Part shown: piece after piece, positions 15,456-22,126 of the stretch
Numbering within the stretch: the stretch's first letter is position 1
Layout of the letters: the number at the start of each line of letters is the position of its first letter
Assembly: GCA_036381495.1 (NCBI GenBank)
Contig: DASVCS010000136.1
Coordinates: 1 to 40,620 of the forward strand
Source of the DNA: DASVCS01 sp036381495
Lineage (GTDB): Bacteria > Gemmatimonadota > Gemmatimonadetes > Longimicrobiales > RSA9
Length of the DNA: 40,620 nt
Direction of reading: 5' to 3'
The notes under the pieces: generated by a model
What the model saw: the letters and a program-made list of their open reading frames with translations, nothing else
What the model was told of the DNA's origin: nothing
The model's database searches: none
Program-made: the position numbers and the translations under genes

Positions 15456-16016
15456 TCACGGCAGCCATCGCGTTCTCTCCGTGGCAGGAGTGCGCGCCTT
15501 CCGCGCCGGTACCTCCGCAGGCACGCCCACGAACACCAACGCGACGACCCTTTGATCGGACGGTACATCGAGCGCGGTCCGGAATTCCGGATCCTCCATG
15601 ACCGCGCCCGTCTTCACGTGTGTGCCCAGTCCCCGCGCGGTCGCCGCCAACAGCAGGTTCTGCACCGCCATGTACGTGGCCGCGTAGTCCTCCTCGCGGA
15701 CTTCGGGATCCTCGGCCAGCCGCATCGTGACCGCGATGATCGCCGGGACGGCCACGGTCTTCCGCACGACACGCTCGTGCACCGCCGCCGCCGCCTCCGC
15801 ATCCGCGGCACGCCGCGCCTTGCGCCCCGCCAGCACCGTCGCGTACGCGCGCTTGGCCCGCTCGCCCAGCACCAGAAAGCCCCACGGCTCCGTCAGCCGG
15901 TGGTTCGGCGCGAGCACCGCCGCCTCGAGCAGACTCTCGATCTCTTCGCGGGTAATCGGCCGGTCGGTGAAGACCTTGATCGAACGGCGCGTCTGTATGG
16001 CTTCGAGGACGTCCAT
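15456..16016 (-). CDS. Nitroreductase family protein
   Basis: 186 residues of the FMN-dependent nitroreductase fold (YdjA/RutE-like length). MDVLEAIQTRRSIKVFTDRP holds the Arg-Arg-Ser that binds FMN phosphate. LLEAAVLAPNHRLTEPWGFL is the second FMN segment, and the C-terminal ATYMAVQNLLLAATARGLGT and VVALVFVGVPAE complete the fold. The family reduces nitro groups, quinones and activated C=C bonds with NAD(P)H; some members act in catabolic pathways, so a link to the reductase subunit in the same operon is possible. The start ATG is 16016, and AT-rich CATATCTT about 30 bases upstream may be part of a promoter. Confidence 0.87.
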   Translation of the reverse strand: MDVLEAIQTRRSIKVFTDRPITREEIESLLEAAVLAPNHRLTEPWGFLVLGERAKRAYATVLAGRKARRAADAEAAAAVHERVVRKTVAVPAIIAVTMRLAEDPEVREEDYAATYMAVQNLLLAATARGLGTHVKTGAVMEDPEFRTALDVPSDQRVVALVFVGVPAEVPARKARTPATERTRWLP

Positions 16017-16168
16017 GGATCCGGGGATTCGGGTCGCGTTCAAGATATGCCACGAAGCGAGCGGACACCAGCCGCGCGCACCAGGTTCCGAACGCCACGT
16101 CGGCAGCAGGCGGGCCGGCGCGCTCATCGTTCCGTCCCATCCCGCTATGGACACGCGCTCGGTGGTCG

Positions 16169-16266
16169 CTAGAGTAGGTGGCGCGTGACTCCGGAGTCGC
16201 AGGCGCCGGTGAACCGAGCGCGGCGAGCGGCGGTAGGGCTCTGGACCCGCGGGCGTCCCGCTCCAG
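16169..16266 (+). repeat. 98-bp intergenic CTAG element, copy E
   Basis: It begins CTAGAGTAGGTGGCGCGTGA, contains the 12-bp perfect palindrome GACTCCGGAGTC and CGAGCGCGGCGAGCGG, and ends GTCCCGCTCCAG. The left inverted-repeat arm has decayed (GTAGGT for GCGGTT). It lies between the divergent nitroreductase and Uma2 genes. Confidence 0.8.
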
Positions 16267-16443
16267 CACCACGCTGCCAGGTCCGTGTACAGCCTGCGAC
16301 CGCGCCATTTCTCGCCGCCGATCCCGGGGACTCGCGAAAGTGCGAATGGAGCGGCGAAGCCGAACACGTCCGTCGCACCCCCCGAGAACGTGGCAGGGCA
16401 GTGCTAGCTCGCGGGGGCGTACCTTCACCGCGGTGAGGCCACC

Positions 16444-17013
16444 ATGAAGATCCCGGCACCCGAAGACTCGGACCGACTCCTCACACTCGAAGAATTCGCT
16501 CGGCTCCCCGAGGAAGATGCGTACCGGCTCGAGCTGGTGCGCGGCCGGGTGGTGCGCGAGCCCCGGCCGATGGCGCCGCACGCGCGCGTGAATACGCGCG
16601 TGATCTACGTGCTGGAGGAATACGCGGAGCGTACCGGCCGTGGCGTCGTCTACACGGACATGGGGTTCGTGCTGGAGGACGAGCCGCCAACGCTGCGCGG
16701 TCCGGATGCCGCGTTCGTGAGCCACGAGCGCGTGCCGAAGAGCGGGTACGCGCGGAGCTTCTGGCACTTCGGCCCCGACCTGGCGGTCGAGGTGCTCTCG
16801 CCGTCCAATACGCGCCGCGAGATGCTGGAGAAAGTGCGGGAATACTTCGCCGCTGGATCCTGTCTGGTCTGGATCCTCGATCCGGCGCGGCGCACGGTCA
16901 CGGTGTACGATTCAGCGGAAGACGTCCGGATCCTGCGGGGCGACGCGGTGCTGGACGGTGGGGACGTGCTCCCGGAGTTCCGCGTCCCGTTGTCACGGCT
17001 GTTCGCGGTCTGA
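16444..17013 (+). CDS. Uma2-family putative endonuclease (PD-(D/E)XK fold)
   Basis: 189 residues. The family layout is clear: TLEEFARLPEEDAYRLELVR GRVV (two adjoining segments, ~14-37), VYTDMGFVLEDEPPTLRGPD AAFV with the conserved Pro-Asp, PDLAVEVLSPSNTRREMLEK with the Glu-Val core, and YFAAGSCLVWILDPARRTVT. Uma2 (DUF820) proteins have a restriction-endonuclease-like active site (Asp, Glu, Lys). They occur in many copies in cyanobacteria and other phyla and are often mobile; their DNA targets are unknown. GGTGAGG precedes the ATG. It stands alone between two halves of the molybdenum hydroxylase locus, consistent with a later insertion. Confidence 0.88.
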   Translation: MKIPAPEDSDRLLTLEEFARLPEEDAYRLELVRGRVVREPRPMAPHARVNTRVIYVLEEYAERTGRGVVYTDMGFVLEDEPPTLRGPDAAFVSHERVPKSGYARSFWHFGPDLAVEVLSPSNTRREMLEKVREYFAAGSCLVWILDPARRTVTVYDSAEDVRILRGDAVLDGGDVLPEFRVPLSRLFAV

Positions 17014-17082
17014 ACGAAGGACCGACGACCGCACGATCGCGCGGCGGGCGGGGACATCGAGCGATCGAGGTACCGCTCCGCC

Positions 17083-19515
17083 TCAGTCCGCCGCCACCTC
17101 CACCCCTCGCGCCCGCTCCCACCGCTCGCGCGCGCCGGGGTCCTGCAACGCCTTCCACACCCGCGGCGGCGAGAACGGCATCGCATCCATGCGCACGCCG
17201 ACGGCGTCGTAGATCGCGTTCGCGATCGCCGGGATCGAGGGATGCAGCGGGCCCTCGCCCGCTTCCTTGGCGCCGTACGGCCCTTCCGGGTCGATGCTCT
17301 CGATGATCAGCGATTCGAGTGCGGGCGTGTCCAGTGACGTCGGGATCCGGTAGTCCAGCAGCGATGGCCCGTTGTGCAGTCCCGCGCGACCGTGGTCCGC
17401 GTCCTTGAAGATCTGCTGCTCCATCAGCGCTTCGGCGAAGCCCATGTACGCCGAGCCCTCCATCTGCCCCTCGACGAGCACGGGGTTGAGCGCGCGGCCG
17501 CAGTCGTGTGCGATCCAGATCTTCTCGACGCGGACGATGCCGGTCTCGACGTCGACGTCGACTTCGGCCACGTGCGCGGTGAACGAGTAGGCGGGCGAGG
17601 CGCCGATCGTGCCACCGCGGTACTCGCCGTGCACGTCCTTGGGGGTGTCGTACCAGCCGACGGCGCCGAGCGTGCCGAACTTCGCTTCGGCGAGGTTGAA
17701 CGCCTCGGAGATCGGCATGCGCCTCTTCGGGTCGGAGAGGTCGAACGCCCAGCCGCGGGCGAGTGCTATGCGGTGGGGCCCGATCCCCCACTCCTCGCCG
17801 ACGGCTTCGACGACCTTCGCGCCGATCTCGCGCGCGGCCTCGAGGCACGCGTTGCCGACCATGAACGTCTCACGCGACGAATACGCGCCCAGGTCCACGG
17901 GCACCACATCCGTGTCCGCCGAGACGACGCGCACGTACTCGAGCGGCACGCCCAGCTCCTCGGCGACGATCGTGGCGACCATGTGGTCCGATCCCTGGCC
18001 GATCTCGGATGCGCCGCTGAAGACCGTGACCCGCCCGGAGCGCTCGACCTGGAGCTGGATCCCGGACTGCGGCATGTCGTTCGGGTAGATCGGGTAGTTG
18101 GTCCCCGAGATGTAGCACGAGCCGGCCACGCCGACGCCGCGGCCGTACGGCAGCCGGCGGAACTTGTCGCGCCAGCCGCTGGCGCGTTCGACCGCGTCGA
18201 GGCATTCGAGGAAGCCGTTGGACTGGACCCGCAACTCGTTGATCGTCCGGGTGTTCTCGCCCAGGAAGTTACGGCGCCGCAGCTCGATCGGGTCCAGCGC
18301 CAGTGCTTCCGCGAGTTTGTCGAGCTGAACCTCGAAGGCGAAGCGCGGCTGGACCGAGCCGTGCCCCCGCTTCGGGCCGCACGCCGGCTTGTTCGTGTAG
18401 ACGCGCGTCGAATCGAAACGGTACGATTCGAACGCGTACGGCGCCGTCAGGAGCTGCCCCGAGTAGTAGGTCGTGACCAGCCCGAACGAGGCGTAGGCAC
18501 CCCCGTCGATCAGCGTCTTCGCGTCCACCGCCTTGATCCTGCCGTCCCGGCTCGCGCCCAGCTTGTGGCGCATCTTCATCGGGTGGCGGCCGCGATGCGC
18601 GTAGAAGACCTCCTCGCGGGTGTAGAGGATCTTGACGGGCCGGCCGGTCTTCATGGACAGCTTCGCGACGCAGAACTCGAGGTCGAACGGCTCGGACTTG
18701 CCGCCGAACGCGCCGCCGACCACCGGCTGCACGACGCGGATGCGGCCGACATCCAGCCCGAGCACGCGCGCCAGCTCGCGGTGCAGGTAGTGCGGGACCT
18801 GCGTGGCGGACCAGACGGTCAATTTGCCGGCCGGATCGTAGTACCCGATCGCGCAGTGCGGCTCGATCGGCGTGTGCGTCGTCCCTTCGAAGAAGTACTC
18901 GCCCTCGATGACGACGTCGCTCTCGCCCAGCAGCCGGTCGACCTCGCCGAACTCGAGGCGCACGATCTTCGTGATGTTGCCGTTGTGGCCGGGCTTCTTC
19001 GGCGCGTGGATCGGGACCGCGCCTTCGGCCGGTTCGAGCGCGTCCTCCGGCTCGAGGAACGCGGGGAGCGGCTCGTACACGACGCGGATCAGCTCCAGCG
19101 CCCGGATCGCCGTGTCCTCGTCCACGGCGGCCACGGCCGCCACGCCATCCCCGATGTAGCGCACGCGGTCCGTGCAGAGCGGCTCCTCGTCCCGCGTCCA
19201 GGGGATGATCCCGTACTTCACCGGCATGTCCCGCCCGGTGATCACCGCGTGCACGCCGGGGAGCGCTTCCGCCTCCGACGCGTCGATCGAGACGATGCGC
19301 GCGTGCGGGTGCGGCGAGCGCAGGATCTTGCCGTGCAGCATCCCGGGCAGCGCGATGTCATCCGTGTAGACGGCGCGGCCGGTGGCCTTCGCGAGTCCAT
19401 CCACGCGCCGCATCCGCCGGCCGACCACCGAGAACTCGGACTCGAGCAGCTCGCGCAGCTCGTCGTCGGATGCCGCATCGGCCGCCTGCCGTTCCCGCAG
19501 CTCCTCGGGCCTCAC
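17083..19515 (-). CDS. Molybdenum-cofactor subunit of a 4-hydroxybenzoyl-CoA reductase-like hydroxylase
   Basis: 810 residues, xanthine dehydrogenase/aldehyde oxidase superfamily. The N-terminal a/b hammerhead domain is GKATGRA-type (DGLAKATGRAVYTDDIALPG, 39-58; HGKILRSPHPHARIVSIDAS). Cofactor motifs are VVGGAFGGKSEPFDLEF (266-282), ACGPKRGHGSVQPRFAFEVQ (378-397), FSGASEIGQGSDHMVA, and near 751-755 EAGEG with the catalytic Glu. RGHG in place of the RGFG of xanthine dehydrogenases and EAGEG resemble the 4-hydroxybenzoyl-CoA reductase alpha branch. It starts at a GTG that overlaps the TGA of the 2Fe-2S subunit gene, so the two are coupled. The physiological substrate is unknown; a purine or aldehyde role cannot be excluded. 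Confidence 0.88.
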   Translation of the reverse strand: MRPEELRERQAADAASDDELRELLESEFSVVGRRMRRVDGLAKATGRAVYTDDIALPGMLHGKILRSPHPHARIVSIDASEAEALPGVHAVITGRDMPVKYGIIPWTRDEEPLCTDRVRYIGDGVAAVAAVDEDTAIRALELIRVVYEPLPAFLEPEDALEPAEGAVPIHAPKKPGHNGNITKIVRLEFGEVDRLLGESDVVIEGEYFFEGTTHTPIEPHCAIGYYDPAGKLTVWSATQVPHYLHRELARVLGLDVGRIRVVQPVVGGAFGGKSEPFDLEFCVAKLSMKTGRPVKILYTREEVFYAHRGRHPMKMRHKLGASRDGRIKAVDAKTLIDGGAYASFGLVTTYYSGQLLTAPYAFESYRFDSTRVYTNKPACGPKRGHGSVQPRFAFEVQLDKLAEALALDPIELRRRNFLGENTRTINELRVQSNGFLECLDAVERASGWRDKFRRLPYGRGVGVAGSCYISGTNYPIYPNDMPQSGIQLQVERSGRVTVFSGASEIGQGSDHMVATIVAEELGVPLEYVRVVSADTDVVPVDLGAYSSRETFMVGNACLEAAREIGAKVVEAVGEEWGIGPHRIALARGWAFDLSDPKRRMPISEAFNLAEAKFGTLGAVGWYDTPKDVHGEYRGGTIGASPAYSFTAHVAEVDVDVETGIVRVEKIWIAHDCGRALNPVLVEGQMEGSAYMGFAEALMEQQIFKDADHGRAGLHNGPSLLDYRIPTSLDTPALESLIIESIDPEGPYGAKEAGEGPLHPSIPAIANAIYDAVGVRMDAMPFSPPRVWKALQDPGARERWERARGVEVAAD

Positions 19516-20108
19516 CGCGCGCCTCCATCGTCCGGCGGCGTGCGCGTGCGCGCCCGCGCCGCCCCTCCGCTGTCCTCCGATCCCGAACCCGTAAACGTAA
19601 ACGTTCCCGCTCCCGTTCCGGGCAGTCCCCCAGCCCGGGCCTGGACGGCGCCCCGCGCCGCCATTTCCACCGCTTCATAGATCTTCGTATAACCCGTGCA
19701 CCGGCACAGATTACCGGAGAGCGCTTCGCGGATCTCGTCGCGGGTGGGGTCGGGGTTGCGCAGCAGTAACGCGTGCGCGGACATCAGGATGCCGGGTGTG
19801 CAGAAGCCGCATTGTGCGGCGCCGCAGTCGCCGAACGCGGCCTGGAGCGGGTGCGGGCCGTCGGGTCCGGCGAGCCCCTCGACGGTGGTGACCTCGCGGC
19901 CCTCCGCTTCCCAAGCCGGCGTGATGCACGAGAGTACGGGCTCGCCGTCCAGCAGCACCGTGCACGCGCCGCAGTCGCCCTTGTCGCACCCCTGCTTCGA
20001 GCCGGTCAGGCCGAGGGCGTAACGCAGCGTCTCGAGCAGCGTGTAGTGCGCCGGGATGCCGGCATGGCGCCGGTCGCCGTTGACCGTGAGGGTGATGATG
20101 GCATGCAT
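19512..20108 (-). CDS. 2Fe-2S subunit of the Mo hydroxylase, with an unusual C-terminal extension
   Basis: 198 residues. The plant-type ferredoxin domain has GSKQGCDKGDCGACTVLLDG and SC (Cys 41, 46, 49, 61). The all-helical second domain has GAAQCGFCTPGILMSAHALL and LSGNLCRCTGYTKIYEAVEM (Cys 100, 103, 135, 137). These two clusters carry electrons between the FAD/4Fe-4S subunit and the Mo site. The family normally ends near residue 155-160. Here about 40 extra residues follow, including GTFTFTGSGSED, encoded by the dispersed 26-bp repeat, then Arg/Thr-rich sequence, so the extension looks like captured intergenic DNA. GGAG stands ~5 nt before the ATG, and a good promoter lies at 20156-20184. 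Confidence 0.95.
   Translation of the reverse strand: MHAIITLTVNGDRRHAGIPAHYTLLETLRYALGLTGSKQGCDKGDCGACTVLLDGEPVLSCITPAWEAEGREVTTVEGLAGPDGPHPLQAAFGDCGAAQCGFCTPGILMSAHALLLRNPDPTRDEIREALSGNLCRCTGYTKIYEAVEMAARGAVQARAGGLPGTGAGTFTFTGSGSEDSGGAARARTRTPPDDGGAR
19588..19613. repeat. 26-bp dispersed repeat (GTAAACGTAAACG), copy 2, inside a gene
   Basis: Identical over 26 bases to 13089-13114. It lies within the 3' extension of the 2Fe-2S subunit gene, where it encodes GTFTFTG on the minus strand. C-rich sequence similar to that after copy 1 follows, without the hairpin. Confidence 0.85.
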
Positions 20109-20155
20109 GGTGCTCCGCGGAAGCAGATCTCACGTCGGCGCGGATCGTCGCAAGT

Positions 20156-20184
20156 AGAGTACCCCTGCGCGTCGAGGGGGTCAA
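20156..20184 (-). promoter_or_regulatory. Sigma70-like promoter of the 2Fe-2S/Mo subunit operon
   Basis: On the minus strand TTGACC (20184-20179) and TACTCT (20161-20156) are spaced by 17 bases. Transcription would start near 20149, giving a leader of about 40 bases before the ATG at 20108. Confidence 0.65.
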
Positions 20185-20347
20185 GGCGGCGTCGGCGTCG
20201 CGGCGCGCCACGCATCGCGGACGAGGCGCCGCGGGCCGTCGGCATCGAGGGAGGCCGGGCGGCCCCGCCGCATCTTCCGCGTTGACGCCCGGCGCGCGCA
20301 TCGGCAAGTTGTTCCCGTCACGGACGCGCACGCAAAACGGAGGCGCT

Positions 20348-20974
20348 GTGGACCCGTCGCGGCGTGTGGCGTCCGCCGACCGGATCGTCTTCGACGGAGT
20401 CGTGCTCGCCGCCGGGCGTTCCGAGCGGATGGGCCGGCCGAAGGCCCTCCTTCCGGTGGACGCCGAGTCGTTCCTCCAACGGTGCATCCGCGTGTTGCAG
20501 GAGGGCGGCTGCCGCGGCGTGATCGCGGTCGTCCCGGCGGATGCGCCGGACACGATCCGGCTGGCCGAGCAGTCGGGCGCCCTCGTCGTACGGAGCCGGT
20601 CCGCGCGGGCGGAGCAGATCGACTCGCTGCGCCTCGGGCTCAGGGCGTTGGAAGACGACGTCGCCGCGGCCGTCGTCCTCCCCGTCGACCACCCGCTGGT
20701 CGAGGCCGGTACGGTGCTCACGCTGCTCGGCGCGTTCCGCGAGGGTGCGGCGCCGATCGTGCGCCCCGTCTACCGCGGCGTGCCCGGGCACCCGACGATC
20801 TTTCCGCGCCGGCTCTTCGCCGAGCTCTCGGCGTCCGGATTGCCGCACGGCGCGCGTTCCGTCATCGAAGCCCATGCGGCCGAGGTCGTCGACGTGCCGG
20901 TCGAGGACGCGGGCGTGGTCGCCGACATTGATACGCCGGAGGACTACCGGCGTCTGGTGGAGGGTTGGTGCTGA
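20348..20974 (+). CDS. MocA-like molybdenum cofactor nucleotidyltransferase
   Basis: 208 residues, MobA-like NTP-transferase fold. The nucleotide-binding signature is VVLAAGRSERMGRPKALLPV near residues 20-40, followed by CRGVIAVVPADAPDT, AEQIDSLRLGLRALEDDVAA, VVLPVDHPLVEAGTVLTLLG with the metal-binding Asp, and VYRGVPGHPTIFPRRLFAEL. MocA attaches CMP to molybdopterin to give MCD, the cofactor form used by xanthine dehydrogenase-family enzymes, which fits the divergent Mo-subunit operon. The start is a GTG at 20348 with GGAGG upstream; a longer ATG frame is less likely. TTGACG at 20282 may be a -35 element, but no good -10 follows. It overlaps the next gene by 10 bases. Confidence 0.85.
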   Translation: MDPSRRVASADRIVFDGVVLAAGRSERMGRPKALLPVDAESFLQRCIRVLQEGGCRGVIAVVPADAPDTIRLAEQSGALVVRSRSARAEQIDSLRLGLRALEDDVAAAVVLPVDHPLVEAGTVLTLLGAFREGAAPIVRPVYRGVPGHPTIFPRRLFAELSASGLPHGARSVIEAHAAEVVDVPVEDAGVVADIDTPEDYRRLVEGWC

Positions 20975-21792
20975 ACCGAGGGATCACCGCGACGGAGGCG
21001 GCGGAGGCGGCGCTCGATGCGTGCGCCGGCGGACCGGCTGTCGCCATCGTCCTCGCCGTCGACGGCGCGGCCGCCGGCACGCGCATGCTCGTCGGCGAGA
21101 CGGGCGTGCGGACGGGCACGCTGGGCGCTGCGACGCTGGATGAGGCGGCGCTCGCGCTGGCACGCCGGGTCCTCGACACCGGCACCCCCACGGTCGAGGC
21201 CGTCGACACGGATGCCGGCCGGACCACGCTCTACGCCGAGGCGCACCGCGCGCCCGAGGAGCTGTTGATCGTGGGCGCGGGCCACATCGCCGTGCCGCTC
21301 GCGCAGATCGGCGCGCTGCTCGGCTACCGCGTCACCGTGCTCGACGACCGCGAGGACTTCGCGACGCCCGCGCGCTTCCCCGGCGCGGCGGCGGTGGTCC
21401 GGGCCGACTTCGCCGACCCGTTCCGCGACATCGCCATGACGCCGCGCACGCACGTGGTGCTGGTCACGCGCGCGCACCGATACGACTTCGACTGTCTCCG
21501 CCGCCTCGTCGAAGGCGACGTCGCCCTTCCCTACATCGGGATGGTCGGCAGCCGGCGGCGCGTCCGCGCGGCGTTCCAGGCGCTGCTCGATGCGGGCGTG
21601 CCACGCGAGCGGCTGGCCGGGATCCACGCGCCGATCGGGCTCGACATCGGCGCCGAGACGCCCGCGGAGATCGCGATCAGCATCGCGGCGGAGTTGGTGG
21701 CGGTCAGGGCCGGGGCGAAGGGGAAGCCGCTCCGCGACCACGAACGCGTACTCGACCGGCTGTTGCCGGAGGAGAAGATCGATCATGGATGA
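20965..21792 (+). CDS. XdhC/CoxI family protein with Rossmann domain
   Basis: About 275 residues. The XdhC Rossmann domain is clear: EELLIVGAGHIAVPLAQIGA, YRVTVLDDREDFATPARFPG, RTHVVLVTRAHRYDFDCLRR, PYIGMVGSRRRVRAAFQALL and IHAPIGLDIGAETPAEIAIS. The N-terminal third (AVAIVLAVDGAAAGTRMLVG, TGTLGAATLDEAALALARRV) looks like a weakened copy of the XdhC_CoxI N-terminal domain. XdhC-type proteins bind and help sulfurate the molybdenum cofactor and insert it into the apo-enzyme. The start is TTG 20965 or GTG 20968, inside the end of the MocA-like gene, so translation is coupled. The small partner gene overlaps its stop by 8 bases. Confidence 0.88.
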   Translation: MVLNRGITATEAAEAALDACAGGPAVAIVLAVDGAAAGTRMLVGETGVRTGTLGAATLDEAALALARRVLDTGTPTVEAVDTDAGRTTLYAEAHRAPEELLIVGAGHIAVPLAQIGALLGYRVTVLDDREDFATPARFPGAAAVVRADFADPFRDIAMTPRTHVVLVTRAHRYDFDCLRRLVEGDVALPYIGMVGSRRRVRAAFQALLDAGVPRERLAGIHAPIGLDIGAETPAEIAISIAAELVAVRAGAKGKPLRDHERVLDRLLPEEKIDHG

Positions 21793-22126
21793 TGTCGCGG
21801 TCTACCGCGCGATCGTCGAAGCGCGCCGTGCCGGGCGCGCCGTTGCGCTGGCGACGGTCGTCGCGACGCGCGGCTCGGTGCCGCGCCACGCAGGCAGCAA
21901 GATGGTGATCGACCCCGCCAGCGGACTCGTCGGCACGATCGGCGGCGGGTGCGGCGAGGCGGATGTGATCGCGGCGGCGGAATCGGTGCTCCGCGAGCGG
22001 ACGCCGCGCACGATCCGCGTCGAGCTGACCGACCCGACGGACTCGTGGAGCCCCGCCGTCTGTGGCGGAATCATGGACGTATTCCTCGAACCGGTCCTCC
22101 CCGATGACGACGTGGAAGCGGTATAA
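21785..22126 (+). CDS. Stand-alone XdhC_CoxI N-terminal domain protein
   Basis: 113 residues matching only the XdhC_CoxI N-terminal domain: AVALATVVATRGSVPRHAGS with the conserved GSxPR, GLVGTIGGGCGEADVIAAAE, and the Cys-Gly-Gly region SPAVCGGIMDVFLEPV, whose cysteine is conserved in the family. Together with the preceding gene it makes one full XdhC function in two chains. Its ATG lies inside the last codons of that gene (8-base overlap), and the next gene starts 23 bases before its own stop, so four genes overlap in a chain. Confidence 0.85.
   Translation: MDDVAVYRAIVEARRAGRAVALATVVATRGSVPRHAGSKMVIDPASGLVGTIGGGCGEADVIAAAESVLRERTPRTIRVELTDPTDSWSPAVCGGIMDVFLEPVLPDDDVEAV

Noticed and set aside
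14917..16767. 616-residue fusion reading through the nitroreductase region into the SPOR protein
   Set aside because: The N-terminal 440 residues are an off-frame reading of the nitroreductase gene and intergenic DNA; the lipoprotein signal and GAGGAGG mark the true start at 15432.
17374..19680. 768-residue plus-strand frame opposite the Mo subunit gene
   Set aside because: Shadow frame of a conserved enzyme gene; composition is dominated by Arg, Val, Asp and His.
13905..20108. Plain xanthine dehydrogenase annotation
   Set aside because: The FAD subunit carries the four-cysteine insertion with 16-8-9 spacing and the Mo subunit has RGHG/EAGEG, both pointing to the 4-hydroxybenzoyl-CoA reductase branch. 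The substrate is still left open.
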